A stretch of 64,000 bases of DNA from Desarmillaria ectypa. Lineage: Eukaryota; Basidiomycota; Agaricomycetes; Agaricales; Physalacriaceae. The DNA is taken from the NCBI GenBank assembly GCA_030407005.1, contig JAUDYN010000008.1:2108001-2172000 (forward strand), in the 5' to 3' direction. Below are positions 36,601 to 50,818 of the stretch, one piece after another. The position numbers and the translations under genes are program-made. The notes below the pieces were generated by a model. It saw only the letters and a program-made list of their open reading frames with translations. It had not been told where the DNA came from and made no database searches. Position 1 is the first letter of the stretch. Each line of letters begins with the position of its first letter.

Positions 36601-38192
36601 TCATGATTCGGCAGAGAAATGCTGTATTATGTCGTCAGAATGAGACAAGTCCTCAGCTTTCAAACGCACTCACAGTATGTATATGAGCCATCGTGGGCGT
36701 GGCGGGAATAGAAATAGCTCGAATCCGTGGGGTAACCTTGGTAGGCGATTCTCTCTTCTTCTCCTTGTCCGACAAATCGGAATCCCATTCAGGGAACCTC
36801 ACCTTCAGATCGAGTGAAAGTGGTACTGGCTGTAGAGGTTCTGGGTCTGGGTCTTCACGTGTCTCGTCGACATCGACATCGGAGGTTTTGTCCGAGTCAA
36901 CGTCACTTGCATTCTCGTAGGCTAGCGTCACAGTCGTAGATCCATGCGTATTTAACCGCGAATGGTCTAAGTGAGGGTGGTGAAGGGCCATCAAGACCGG
37001 AGAGATATTTGACATACTGGGGCTCGTTCCCATAAGAACACCACCGCCAATCACACGCCATGAGACGGGGAAGTATCCTCTTTTCATGTTCTCTTCCTTC
37101 AACGACGTGGGTTTGGGGGGAAGATCATTATTCAACGTCGACAGCGGCCGTTCTACCGTAGGCCTTTTCTCTCCGATTTGTTCGTGGATGCTACAGTCAT
37201 TCAGATATACGCCTAGCGTCATAAATTAGACACTTACAACCGGCAGGAATCACCGTTCGGACACCGCCGGTCCGCCTTGTAGTATCTACAAAGTTTGGCT
37301 AAAACGGTCAATACAGAGTTTCAAGTCCCTACGAAATCGTAACATCGAGACGCATACTTTTATATTTCAACGACGCCGTAGAACATGTCTGAGAGGTCTG
37401 ACAGGTGGTGGCAGTATGACTCGAACTAAACGCGTTAGGGACAAAGCAAGGAGAAACGATCGCGGTTTGGCCATGGGCGGGAACAATAATGGGGTCCGTA
37501 TAATCACGACCGTCGCGATCTTTCTCCACAGCCGCGGTCTCATCGGAAGGCGAGCTAATCGGCGAGGTCGGCAGTGAAAAAGGGTAGCACTGATCTGGGA
37601 GATGTGGAAGAGACGGCGACCATAGTGGCGGCGGTCCGCCATAGACTCCGGGGAAGGGCGGAGGAGAGGCTACGTAGCACGGATAATGAAGTGGCGACTC
37701 CCCCGCTGCCGACTGGTTTTCAAGGAATTCTGCGAAGAGTTAGCGACGGAATTTAAGTCCTGACAGGAAAATTCACGTTTATACGGGTAGCGAACATCAT
37801 TACTTTTGATATCTGCTAGTCTGTCGCTCATAGAAGGGAGATCTAGTTGGACTCTCAGCGACTAGTGCTGTCAAAGTGAAACTTGACGCTTACCAGGGTC
37901 CACGGGGTGAACAAATCGACACCATAGCCCGTTTGAACAACTCCCCGATAGGAAGTAACGACACGCCTTGGAGCTTCGATTCACTGGTGTAGGACCGATG
38001 ACGTGAGCGAAGTTGCATTCCTCGGCAGACTTGGGGCATTGTGCGATCTGGAAGAACTTGCACGGTTTTGCTGCAAAGCATAGCAGGAAAAGTGAGTTAG
38101 AAAAACATTCGCCAGAACGATGAAGCTGGGCACGTACTATGTCTTTTCTTGACCGGCGGTGGTTTCTTCACTTTCTCTGTTGTGGGCAGCAT
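36601..38192 (-). CDS. CCCH-type zinc-finger protein with three fingers
   Basis: Seven exons (38192-38138, 38070-37894, 37851-37804, 37729-37358, 37298-37238, 37190-36674, 36621-36601) encode 416 residues. After a Lys/Pro-rich start come finger 1 (CKFFQIAQCPKSAEECNFAH), finger 2 (CRYFLSGSCSNGLWCRFVH), a Pro/Ser-rich spacer of about 150 residues, and finger 3 (CRYYKADRRCPNGDSCRFIH), all fitting C-x7-8-C-x5-6-C-x3-H. The fourth intron splits the Phe codon inside finger 3. The C-terminal half is disordered and acidic with an Asp-rich stretch (SDVDSDKTSDVDVDE). CCCH fingers of this kind bind RNA, so a post-transcriptional role is likely, but I cannot name an orthologue. If the last intron is not used, the frame ends at 36653 instead. 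Confidence 0.8.
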
Positions 38193-39004
38193 CTTCGAAC
38201 GAAGGCAGATATCGCAGACGTTGTATAGTAGGCCGCAGAACTGCGTAGAGAGTGAAGGGGAAAGCTTGAGCCAGACGGTTCTTGTTCTCCTTAAATAATA
38301 AGGGGAAATGAATCATCGAACCCTCCGGCACTCAACTCTAATATTCGGCCTAACGCTTGCTGAAATATATGATAGACAGAGATCAAAATCGGGAAGGATT
38401 GTCTCAGTGAACGTGAACCAGCAGAACAATGAAGGTCTGCTATCCAGGCTGACGTCCACCGTTAATATTGACTGTCCAATTCGTTTCCGCACCTCCCGTT
38501 CTGGATACAAAGTTTCCCGGCACGAGGAAACCTGGAGCGTGAGCGGGAACTTATGAAGGCGTCCGTGACAAAAGAAGGACGAGAAAGACAATAAAGTTCC
38601 AGCAGATGGACTGGTCCCGGCTGATGGAATCCCGCACTTATTGTTACTATGCTCTAATGACGAGCACACGGCCTGTACCTGTCTTATTGTTTGCCACAAA
38701 TCGGGGGCTGCCACTGCAAATGGCAAGTGCCGTCTATTTTCCCCGGTGGTGAATTGGAGCGTGATATTTTCAAGTATCTTCCCTTTGATATTGTACGTTG
38801 GTGTCTAGGAAATGTTTTCAAGGTTAGTAATGCAGAGGCGGAAGGAGCATACCACGGTCATGAGCATTGATAGCTGGAAAAAACGTGTTTTCCGAGTCAG
38901 AAAATATTGACGTGGACAGGGAGGCTGTTGACTTTATCACCACTGAGAAAAACTCTAATTTGTTGACTTCGGCATGATCGAGTCAGGCACGCCCTGTTAC
39001 GACG
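38193..39004. other. Divergent promoter interval
   Basis: About 0.8 kb between two divergent genes. A 137-codon minus-strand open stretch (38726-38313) has no motif and is not supported as a gene. Confidence 0.4.
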
Positions 39005-40322
39005 ATGCCCACCGTCAAAGAACCTCCTGAGACCCCGCCGGCGCCGCCAGAACAGCTCGATTCTTCCGAGATTTTTTGGCGAGACATCCAGCCATGGCTA
39101 CAAAGTCGCGGGTACCAGCTGCGCCGGCGATATCGTCCCGGATGGGTCCCAGCATGGAAGCTGCGCAAAACTTCACTCTTCTGGTGGGAATTTGAAGACT
39201 CGATAAAGGCGCATGTACGTCTTCTGAACGGACGATTGGCATGGATATTCATATTTTTCGTCTAGCACCCGTCAGTGATGGATGCGAAGCGCATTTCGGA
39301 TGAGAAGCCGGTGATGCTCAAACGGATCCTCGTGTCGCAGCACCCTCACGAGGTCGAAGTAGCGAAATACCTCAGCTCCATCTCCGATGCGAAGAACCAC
39401 TCGAATACTCTCCTTGATGTTCTTACACTCCCTGGGGACGAGGACGTGAAGATTTTCGTCATGCCTTTGCTTCGGCGCTTTGATGATCCTCCGTTCGATA
39501 CCATTGGTGAAGTCGTTGAATTTCTCCGTCAAATCTTCGAGGTATGAGAGCTGCGCGTGCCGCATATCATCAACTGACATTGTAATAGGGACTTCAATTT
39601 TTGCACCATCAAAACATTGCTCACCGGCATGTCCGACACGCCTTTCCTTTTTCTTCTAGTTAATTGTCTTGTTCGTCTAGGGACGTGGGCGTTTTTAACA
39701 TACTTATGGACGGATCGATGTTCCCAGACGGCTATCACCCTGCGTGTCAATCGAGGACACCAGACTTCAAGCACAAAGCCCGGTTCGTCTCTCGGACCAG
39801 CTCTTCGCCACGATACTTCCTCATTGACTTTGGCTTGTCGATCCGGTTCAATGATTCCGAAAAACACCTCGCCGTCCCTATTCGCGGAGCCGACAAGACT
39901 GTGCCCGAATTTAAAGAGCACCCCGGAGCTCTCTATGACCCATTTCCAACTGATATATACTATCTGGGTAATTTTATTAGAGAACATTTCTTCGAGGTGG
40001 GTTTATCCGTTCCATTGCGGAAGAGGAATGCTGACCATAATCACAGGGTTTGGATTCGCCGGTCAAGGCAAAGTTAGGTCTTGAGTTCATAAGACCATTA
40101 GTAGACGAAACGTGCTGCTCAGATCCACTGAGGCGACCCTGCATTGACGACGTTGTTCAGCGGTTCGAGACGATTCGACGGTCGCTACCAGAGCGCAAAC
40201 TCAAGTCCCGATTGGTCAATAAGGACGAAGACTTTATCGAGTCGGTGGAACTGAGCTTTGCACACTGGTGCAGGCGAATACAACATCGCATTCACCACGA
40301 TCCACCGGTCCCAACTCCATAG
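39005..40322 (+). CDS. Divergent protein kinase-domain protein
   Basis: Exons 39005-39214, 39266-39541, 39589-39626, 39681-39996 and 40047-40322 encode 371 residues in frame. Kinase landmarks are a possible ATP-binding lysine (EKPVMLKRIL), the alpha-C Glu region HEVEVAKYL, a catalytic loop that becomes AHRDVGVFNILMD after splicing, FLIDFGLSI and the F-helix Asp in FPTDIYYLG. No Gly-rich loop is clear, and the catalytic-loop lysine (HRDxKxxN) is replaced by Gly. The third intron (39627-39680) begins GC rather than GT. Asp, Asn and DFG are kept, so activity is possible but uncertain. Such short kinases with an altered HRD loop are, as far as I recall, common in Agaricomycete genomes; no substrate or pathway can be inferred. 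Confidence 0.82.
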
Positions 40323-40653
40323 TATACATCCCGTTCTACACCCACTGAAAGTGCTTTGTTCTTGCGCAGGTGATTACCTCATCATGGCCCATCGCTATGA
40401 CTGCTGGTGGTCAAGACTTGCCTGCCTTTCTATACCCCCTCTTGCTACGCGCGACATCCCATTTCACATTTGAAATGAGATGACATTCTAAATGGGCGTT
40501 GATTGCTTATTTTGACATTGTTTCGTTCCCAAGTTCACCGCTACCTCCTTATTGATATCCAACACTTTACAAACGATGATTAGGTTAGAGTTTATATAAG
40601 ATAATACATATACTACTACATTCGCAACCGTGAGTGTGAGTCAAAAGTCCCCA
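40323..40653. other. Convergent intergenic interval
   Basis: About 0.33 kb of 3' UTR space between the kinase and RING genes; nothing else seen. Confidence 0.4.
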
Positions 40654-42133
40654 TTATTGAGTATCGTTAGTATTGGTATCAGAAGTCGTAAGCAGAGGCG
40701 TTCGTTCTGTTGCGGTTTCAGGGGAGGTAGGCCGTGAATGTGATGGTGCAACGGGTGTTCGCGAATCTCCCGTCAAAACGGTCCGCGTCGCCAGATGTGG
40801 TGGCTGAGTGACATCTGCCTTGCACACCGGACACTGATGGACATGAGAAAATGGATGTCTCAAAACGTAAAAAAGAGCACATACAAGCTTTTTGCGCTGG
40901 ATTAACCATTCATCCACTTCATCCAGATGAAATATGTGATGACAAGGCAGTACTCTAACTTTATCACCCTTTGCAAACTCGGAAAGACAGATGGCACACT
41001 CTTGCTGATTCTCGAACCATGGATGCGTGACTTCGGGTTTCGGCGGTCGAGAGGTAGACGGTCGTTCTGTTGATGTCTCGTGCGGCTCAGCTGATTCTAC
41101 AACTCCGCGTTCAAGGTCTATCGTAGATTTCGGTGGTTGAGTAGGGTGCAAGCCTTCGCCACCCTCATGCTTCTCCCAGCCTGCCCCCGTCCAGACTTGC
41201 CATGGCAAGTTCCGGACAATATCTTCGGGAGCACGATCGCGTTGGGCAGCTCGTGCGGCTCGAATGCGATGAATCAGAAGGGTCATGAACGTAAGAGCTG
41301 AGGGAAGCAAAAGGATAACAATAAATGTGACAATAGGACTGGAAGGCAATGAGAGAATGCCGTTAAACGGGGTGATACGACGTACGAATACCACTCCCAA
41401 GTGGAGTAGTCCGCGGTAATAAGCAAAGACAGCGTGCGGAGACCAGAATGTGAAGTGTTCGAGGTTGCGATGAGAGATGAGAGTTGTACGTAGTCAGAGT
41501 ACTTGATGTAAGTGGCAGAAATCTTGACATCAGAAGCTTCCTCTGCCAACGGGTCAACCATTGTCATTTCATCGGAGAGCGATGAACGCACCAGGACTGT
41601 ACATGTTGACGAGCGTGTCAGGAAGCCCTGAGATGTTCGGGTTCTCTCCTCCGACAACGACAGCTCGTGCTCCCAGCCGCTGGGCCTCTCGCACCTTGTT
41701 CACGAACTCGCATTTACCTCGCTGTACAAGAGCTATCCATGTCTCAGATGGGTCTGGCTTGTACGGCCCGCTCAAGCACAATTGAGGACATCCGGTGTTG
41801 GGAGGGGGGTCAGACACAGAATGGTCCGTTGAGCATGGCGTCGTGAAGGCGTTGACTGGGATCACGTAGCCCAAAATTGGACCTGTAATTTCTGCTCCAA
41901 ATGCAGCTACAGAGCGTGGTAAGAAAGATGTATTTGGCCGAGATGAAGAGATTACCTGGCCGTGAAGAAAAGGAAATAACAGGAGAACGATCTACGACAG
42001 AGACAGTGCTTTCAGCTCCCCATGCCCAGCCCCACCAGCTCTTGTCCGACCGTGATCCAAACGAGAATATGTGCCGAGGACGAACGCTGGAGACGAGAGA
42101 AAGGATGAGAATGGGGCAGAGCAATCTGTGCAT
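40654..42133 (-). CDS. PA-TM-RING type membrane E3 ubiquitin ligase
   Basis: Exons 42133-41956, 41906-41598, 41542-41392, 41338-40885 and 40833-40654 encode 423 residues. A signal peptide ([17 protein letters not shown]) is followed by a luminal PA domain ([33 protein letters not shown]), a transmembrane helix ([20 protein letters not shown]), a basic cytosolic stop-transfer segment, and a RING near residues 300-350: [20 protein letters not shown], then HLDEVDEWL and CPVCKAD across the last intron. The order is that of the PA-TM-RING family, which ubiquitylates membrane cargo in the endosome/Golgi/vacuole route. One zinc ligand appears substituted: where FHxxC is expected the sequence has FHLDE. 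The C-terminus is Ser/Thr/Pro-rich and disordered. Divergent from the RRM gene with about 350 bp between starts. Confidence 0.88.
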
Positions 42134-42480
42134 GGTGGTGGTCGTGAAGTCTAAGGACCGCCTAGATTGCCCTGGTATTCCGCAAGTGACGAGTATTCCA
42201 CGTGCTTCATCACTATGTCTCTGTCTTGCGCGAATTTTGCGTATCTGGGGCTTTATTATTGAAACTACTTGGGTCTTTATATATCATGGAAATAGGGCGT
42301 GCAACAGGTAAGTCTACTGTAAAATGTCTGTCCGGCCTTACCATGCCTCTACTGTCCCTGTTTGTACACTTCTGCGCGAATTTATGCGGCATACCATATC
42401 GGGACAGTCACGATCAAATCAAAGGAACCAAAAAAAATTACTTGGATCTTTATTTTCTCCTCAGAGAAGACGTGCGGATT
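42134..42480. other. Divergent promoter interval (PA-TM-RING and RRM genes)
   Basis: About 0.35 kb. The RRM frame is open upstream to 42202, but that extension is hydrophobic and lacks an obvious function, so I treat it as 5' UTR. Confidence 0.4.
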
Positions 42481-44130
42481 ATGTTCCATATTATACAGAG
42501 ACGATGCCTGAGCAAGCCTCTTCGTCTCTATCGAGCATTGTCGTCTACCGCTTCCCAAGGGGCAGAAGCTGTATCCAGGAATGGCGAATCCTACCCACCG
42601 CAGGCGCGTCAATGGCAGACCCCAGGCCCACGCCCACCGTTCACTCGTTCCCTCTATATCTATGATCTTCCAGAAGACTACGATCCTACAATTGTGGTAA
42701 GGGCTATCGGTGAAGAACCCATACATCGAATCAGCCTCGGAGAGGACGACATGTATGTGAATTTCTGGACGCCCGCACAAGCGTCACGAGTTTTGAATCG
42801 TACTGGTGGGGTATTGTCGGTCCTGGGGACAGACGCCTCTATCAGATTCAACAAAACTGCTCAGGACATCCTATCGGCTAGTTCTGTTGCTCATTTGGGT
42901 ATTGCACATACTACACGCGCAATCTTTGTGTTCGGAGAGTCCGTACAAGAGAAGTCTTTGGAAGAGTGGAAAAAGTTGGCTCTTCAGTACGGGCCATTGG
43001 AGGATGTACGTTTTGGGACACAAAAGGATGGCTCCACGTTTGTCGTTGTCACATTTCTGTCCGCTGAACACGCTCGAAAGGTATTGTCATTCATAAATTC
43101 GATAGTACTGCCCACACTGATATTTTGTTGTATAGGTCATGTCAGCGCTGAAATATAGGCATACTGTCAAGTATCGGCGTGACTTTGACGCTTCGAGTAG
43201 GCCTGACGTACATAGACGCGTCCTGCTGTCAGGACTCAACTCAACCCTTTCCACGACCGTCTTGACAAACCATATACTCGATACGATTGCATCGGTTGGT
43301 CACGGAGAGAAAATAGTCAAAATGACCCGCAGCGGCCCTAAGATTGGCAAAGCGGTAAACAGTGCTGATTTTTGTCTGTTTCTTATCATTGACATTACCT
43401 TCTTAGGTCATCGACTTTACCTTACCCTCCCAAGCGAAACTTTTTTACGACTCTTTCAAAACTGCGAACTCTAACCCATACGGACTGACGGTAGAACTAC
43501 AGTCAATTCGGCCCGTATCTCCATTCCTGTACCAGGCAATCTACAGTGGTGCCAACAGAACAATTCGTTTAAACACGAACAAGGAGATTCCCAGGAGCAA
43601 ATTAATTGAGGACTTTAATTCGATGGGGCATATCACCCAAGTGTATTCAAAGCAGTACGCATGCTACCTTTCATTAACGTCACTGGCACCTAACCAATGC
43701 GATGGCCATTTGCAGAGGGATAGCACTCATTACTTTTGGCTCTCTCTTCGAATCACTCAAAGCTATTGGTGACCTTTCAGCTGGACGACACAATCTTAAT
43801 GGTTATACGGGTCTCTCAGTATCGTTTTCCAAAAATGACCTCCAGGTGGCCCTGAGGCCGGCGGTTATTGCTGAGCCGAAGCACATCGTAGATGGTGAGG
43901 AGGATGTTGCAGGAGTGGGATCCCATCCTGCAGACATTGTTGCTAATGTTATGGCCTCGGAAAACTCTGCGACCGCACCCGTGGATGCCAGCGCCTTGAA
44001 GCAGGCACAGGAAACAACACCTGTTGCTCCAGAGGTTGGAGAGGCCACTTCTGCTGAGCAGGATACGGCCGATATACCTGCAGAGAGCTCCACAAAGACG
44101 GAGCCAGTACCATCTAATAACAGCTCTTGA
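42481..44130 (+). CDS. RRM RNA-binding protein, probably mitochondrial
   Basis: Four exons (42481-43080, 43136-43354, 43407-43654, 43716-44130; introns 52-61 nt) encode 493 residues. The start at 42481 gives MFHIIQRRCLSKPLRLYRAL, an Arg/Leu-rich amphipathic N-terminus free of acids that suits mitochondrial import. At least three RRM-like units can be seen: RSLYIYDLPEDYDPTIVV, then TRAIFVFGESVQEKS with DGSTFVVVTFLSAEHA, and RTIRLNTNKEIPRSKL with QGIALITFGSLFESLKAI. The C-terminal 90 residues are Ala/Glu/Pro/Thr-rich and disordered. RNP motifs are divergent but placed correctly. It is probably a mitochondrial mRNA maturation or translation factor; that is inferred from the presequence and RRMs alone. 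Confidence 0.78.
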
Positions 44131-44523
44131 ACTAAAATTATACTACTTTTCGTCAAAAATAATTGATGCCGTCACCTCGCTCGCTGCGGAGTTGAATATT
44201 TTTCGTTCCTCTTCCTTCCATGCCACCTGCCCATCTCTGCTGACGCGTTGAGAGTGTTCCAGTGAAATTCAACTGAAAAAAGCGCCAGTCACTTGTTCAC
44301 CTTCCACATGTAAAGCTTGGACTCAGTTACAATGGTAAATCACATTTCTTCGCCAGCGCAGCGACGACCACACGCTTCCCTCGTTCACCTGATCCTATTC
44401 TTCTCGCTGCCGATAGCTTTGCTGTATTTCTCGGAGATATCTTTGATTAAGTCAGCTTGGGATGAATATAAATATAGCATTGGCATTGGCACCTTTGACA
44501 GCAACTACGACTTGACCACCAAT
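44131..44523. promoter_or_regulatory. Upstream region of glucoamylase copy 1
   Basis: About 0.39 kb. The glucoamylase frame is open upstream to 44317, but the signal peptide starts only at 44524, so this stretch is best taken as promoter and 5' UTR. No clear TATA box. Confidence 0.4.
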
Positions 44524-46675
<2,152 letters not shown>

Positions 46676-46961
46676 TGGCTCGGATATCGTGCTGGATGAA
46701 CAGCTTATCAAAATTGCGTAGGAGTACCTGTAACAACAATTATGAGCAATTAAAAGAACAGTTTCCTGCTAGCTGAAAGAAAGATGTGGAAAATGTGAAA
46801 TTTTCTAGTCGGACCGATTCCGACACCAAAAGTGATGACGTATGACGGCTTACTTCTTCACGACAACAGCTTTCCTGTATCTCTTCCACGACTACTCACT
46901 AATCTCTCCCACGACTACTCATTAATCTCTTCCTCGACTGCATTTTTTGCTCTACATCGCA

Positions 46962-47968
46962 ATGTCTATGCTAGACAAGTTCAAGAAGGGAGCGCAGAAG
47001 GCAGGCATCCAAGCGACAGCCTTTGTGCATGCGAGTTCGACTAAGGTAGCCAGTGGATCAAGGGACTTTGTGCATGGGTTCAGTCTTCCTGGAGAGGCAG
47101 AGAAAGCAGCAAAGATTCTTGATAGCTTCTTGGGTGCGTCGTACTCAATGTTTGCTGCGCCTGTATTGACTTGGTCTTGGCATTAGCTGATCCCGAACGA
47201 CCAGAGTCGGCACTGAACTCGATTCCAAAGGCTGTTCTGCACGGTGCGCGAGGTGCGTATCCACAACATTTATCTACGAAGGATTCCTCGTTTATGTTGC
47301 ACTATAGGGCTGGCCATCTTCCAAGTCATAAAGGCAGGCTTCGTCTTCTCAGGGAAAGCTGGCTCAGGCCTCGTCATCGCACGCCTCCCAGATGGTTCAT
47401 GGTCTGCGCCCTCGTGCATCGCAACCGGGGGCCTGGGCTGGGGTCTCCAGATAGGCGCCGACATTACCGATTTCGTCGTCGTGCTCAACAGCGAAGACGC
47501 CGTTCGAGCATTCTCAATCGGCGGCAACGTGACTATTGGTGGAAATATCAGCGCTGCTGCGGGTCCCATCGGAACTGGAGGAAGTGTTCAAGCGTCACTG
47601 GCACACCCTGCGCCTATGTTTTCGTATTCCAAGTCGAAGGGTGCGTGGGTTAGTGTGTTTATCGTGGCTCGTGACTCACAGGATGCATAGGTCTATTCGC
47701 AGGGCTATCGCTTGAGGGAACCGTCCTCATCGAGCGTAAAGATGCTAATCGTGAATTCTATGGCTCACCGGTGCCTGCCCGGGATATCCTCGGTGGCCGC
47801 GTGCCTCCACCCGAGGTAGCCTCCAAGCTTTATGAGATCATTGAAGCAGCGGAGGGATTAGACGAGTCGGGGTTACCAGAAGCAGCATATGTACCCAACG
47901 TTACTGGAGACCACATCCAGATGAACAGGGATGGAAACCATATGGTCTTTGACGCTGACGGTCACTGA
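46962..47968 (+). CDS. SYLF-domain (Ysc84-like) lipid-binding protein
   Basis: Exons 46962-47133, 47187-47252, 47308-47640 and 47691-47968 encode 282 residues. Residues from IPKAVLHGARGLAIFQVIKA through SGLVIARLPDGSWSAPSCI, GLGWGLQIGADITDFVVVLN, and a Gly-rich SIGGNVTIGGNISAAAGPIG match the SYLF (DUF500) domain of yeast Ysc84/Lsb3 and human SH3YL1, which binds phosphoinositides and helps actin assembly at endocytic sites. No SH3 domain follows, so this is the short SYLF-only form. The tail is acidic and disordered. No membrane span or signal. It ends 245 bp before the convergent phosphodiesterase gene. Confidence 0.87.
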
Positions 47969-48213
47969 ATTCAGTATTAGATGGCAGGACCACCCGGACC
48001 CTGGTGTAGGGAGAACTGCCAACCTTCTTTATAAGCTTTCTCATTTTAACGTCTCCATATTCACGTCGATATCCCCATTTTTAGTGCTATTATTCTCCAC
48101 TTGTACAACCTGATTAATGAACTGGATATTTATCTGCCAAAACAAATCAATTAGACCATTTAGATGAATAGTAAGATTACAAGGTATATACAAGGTCCAA
48201 AAGGTAAGATCAT

Positions 48214-50314
48214 CTAGAAGTACTTGTCCCAGAATTCGACTGTACCATTTGTGTGCGCCGCATGCTGTTCAATTCCCAACAACTTCATAACGAGGTTGTA
48301 CACTTCTACGTTCTGGAATGTATTCATGACATAGGTATCATCGGAGGTGGATTGCCAGCCTTTGTTGGGCCTGGATAGGAAACGAGCTGAGGGTGACCGG
48401 CCGTGATGCAAAGCCTTCACGACAGCAGAGAAAGGACCGTGCGCGACAAACATGGCATGCATAGATGGCTCCTTGTTGTCATATCCGTGGTTCTGATAGA
48501 GAAATTAGGCCACGAAGCATCGATAAGATAAGCCACCTACGCCTTTGGACATACCGGTGTTACCCTCTGCCTTGGTCGTCAAAGAATACCCAATCTTGGG
48601 AACCACATATATAGGCGCAATTCTATCATTGTTAGCAAAGTGATATCGCTCTGGCATTGTTTCATGAGTGTAGACATCGAATTTCTCTGGATTTTCGTCT
48701 GAGGCCTTGAGGAGAAGCTCGAGATAGTGTGATGCATTGGCTTCCGGGTAAAACCTCAGTCCCATCGAGGGCCACCCGTCTTGATGTTGAATCATGTTAA
48801 GACCCTCCTCGCCGATAATGTTGTCCATGTACACCAGCTCGGGGTGACTGGTATCTGTCATTCCATGGTCGCTGACGAAGACGATGTCGACAATGTCAGT
48901 GAGATTACGTTGTTCAAGAGCAGTGTGCAGATCTTTTGCAAACGTATCCACTTGATCAAGAGTTTTCTGCAAGGCATCAGCAACTAGCAAACCGTTAGAT
49001 TGGGCAACTTACATTGACAGCCGCGGACATTGGTCCCGTTGCATGACCGGCTTGGTCCAAAGACGGTTCGTACCCTGGTTGGCTTGAGCACAAAGTAATG
49101 AGATAAAGAACAAGCGTAATACCCATAATCAACTGAGGTCGTTCTTCAAAAGGTAGATCTATCCAAGATAAGAGCTGTTCTAGCTTTTCGGCAAGAGGGA
49201 CTCTATCCTATGCATCGGTGAGTTCGAGGATGAGGTAACGATAACGATGCGTTTACCCTCCAGGGAATAAAGTAGGTAGGAACGGCCCCAGAACTCATCT
49301 TGGGCGGTCCCGGCCTAACAACATTTAACGCGAAATCACAATCCAAACTCGTAGTCCCTTACCACATCAGGTTTGCTGTGATAATTCCTGCCTTTCCAGC
49401 AGTCTCCCACATCTACAGCGCAATTTCAGGTTTTTCTGTTATACCAAGAGACTAGTAAGCTTACCGGTTCGCCGAACCACCAATCTGGTTTCCAAGCCGA
49501 TGCTTCCTGGTTGTAATGGAACTCTTCATTACTTGCCGGGTCCCAGAAATTCTGTGTCACAATCAGCTACGGAAAAGACTCCGCGAGCGAGGACCGTACG
49601 TTAGCTACTATGCCATGGGATTCAGCGTATAGGCCAGTCCTAGGAGGCGATTAAGAGAAAACGCGACCCTGCATTCGATGGTACATACATCAAAGCCCAA
49701 TGATTGCTGAAGACGAGGTCAGATATTGCATGCAGAACAATGGTTCGTAACTCACGGGAACGTCAAAGTCTGTTGCGGTGTTAAAATCAGCATTAAAGAG
49801 AGGGTATTTATCAAAACGAATAGGATATTACCGGAAAAATGGGCTTCATAGACTTGGCTCGCAGTCCCTGCTTGCTGATATCAAGGAGATGAGGTGTCAT
49901 CCCTCGGTCGAGATAGTCCGCCCTAACTCGAACTTGTGAGTATTAGTTGGAGTCGTACTGTCACTGCCAAACGTACCGTAAACCGTCTATAGATATAATG
50001 AGTACAGTCCTCTTGAAATCATGCGTCCCATTCGACCGTAGTTCTTCGCCGTGGAAATGGATATTTGGGTGGGGGTAAGGACCCCTTGAGCAGACCAGCG
50101 ACCGGGCAAACGTTCCGCAGATAAGCAACAATATGAATGACGCGGCGACACCGACAATTCTGTTCCTCGGCCATGCTGGATACAACGTGGCTTCACCTTT
50201 CTCGCATTGCGATTGGAGTGACTGAGATCCAGAGAGCAGACCCTCTCGCTCCTCGTTTCTCTGCTCCTTGTTCGTGTTGAAGCGCGACTTAGAGGTAGTG
50301 TCAGAGACAGGCAT
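48214..50314 (-). CDS. Type II membrane ecto-nucleotide pyrophosphatase/phosphodiesterase
   Basis: From MPVSDTTSKSRFNTNK (start at 50314) a cytosolic N-terminus leads to a membrane anchor (VGVAASFILLLICGTF), and then the catalytic domain begins at VLIISIDGLR. Spliced exons give FPTLTFPNHWALMTGLYAES with the nucleophile Thr, NNFWDP, the metal-binding EPSLDQAGHATGP, IVFVSDHGMTDTSHPE and, near the end, GNHGYDN and MFVAHGPF. These are the motifs of the alkaline phosphatase superfamily NPP enzymes, as in yeast Npp1/Npp2, which hydrolyse extracellular nucleotides and phosphodiesters for phosphate acquisition. Around ten short introns, about 600-650 residues; not every boundary was checked. The frame extends upstream to 50506 with further Met codons, but the chosen start gives the expected short cytosolic tail. 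Confidence 0.88.
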
Positions 50315-50818
50315 AAAGGCGGTAGTAGATGGAAAGGGGAAACCCAAAAGAAGAGCCCGCTTGTCCGGAGGTTGCCGAACCTTCTTGCTCTCCTGCAGAC
50401 GAAACAGTGCTATTGAGTACTGGCATGAACGAACCTGTCTTATATGGAATAACCTTCGGCATGAACTTCTGACATACACTGCTGTATACACATGAGTAGG
50501 GAGCACGAACGATACCGAACCGTTTCTCAGAGAAGGTTCTTTATGTGCGGCTCAATTCTTTCTTAGACGCCGTACTTGCGTGTTAGTATGTAAATCGCAA
50601 ATTCGAAGTTCCGTATTGCTATTACTATATTTTTATAGCAATCCACTTCCACTCATATACATCCTAAGTCTACGTGTCGCCGTATAAATCAAACTGTACT
50701 ATATGTGCAGTCTCATAAATACATGTAAAATAAGTAACAGTGTATATGCAAATAATAGAAGAAAGCATTAACAGATCTCATTATGCGGCCTTATAGCAGG
50801 GAATCGCCCTCATTGATC
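50315..50818. other. Interval between phosphodiesterase and aspartic protease B
   Basis: About 0.5 kb; presumed promoter of the phosphodiesterase and 3' UTR of the protease. Nothing else recognised. Confidence 0.4.

Noticed and set aside
38313..38726. 137-codon minus-strand open frame in the promoter interval
   Set aside because: Composition and lack of motifs suggest chance; a divergent promoter is expected here.
42202..42480. N-terminal extension of the RRM protein
   Set aside because: In frame but hydrophobic and Cys-rich; the Met at 42481 gives a normal mitochondrial presequence.
50315..50506. N-terminal extension of the phosphodiesterase
   Set aside because: In frame, but the later Met gives a usual short cytosolic tail before the membrane anchor.
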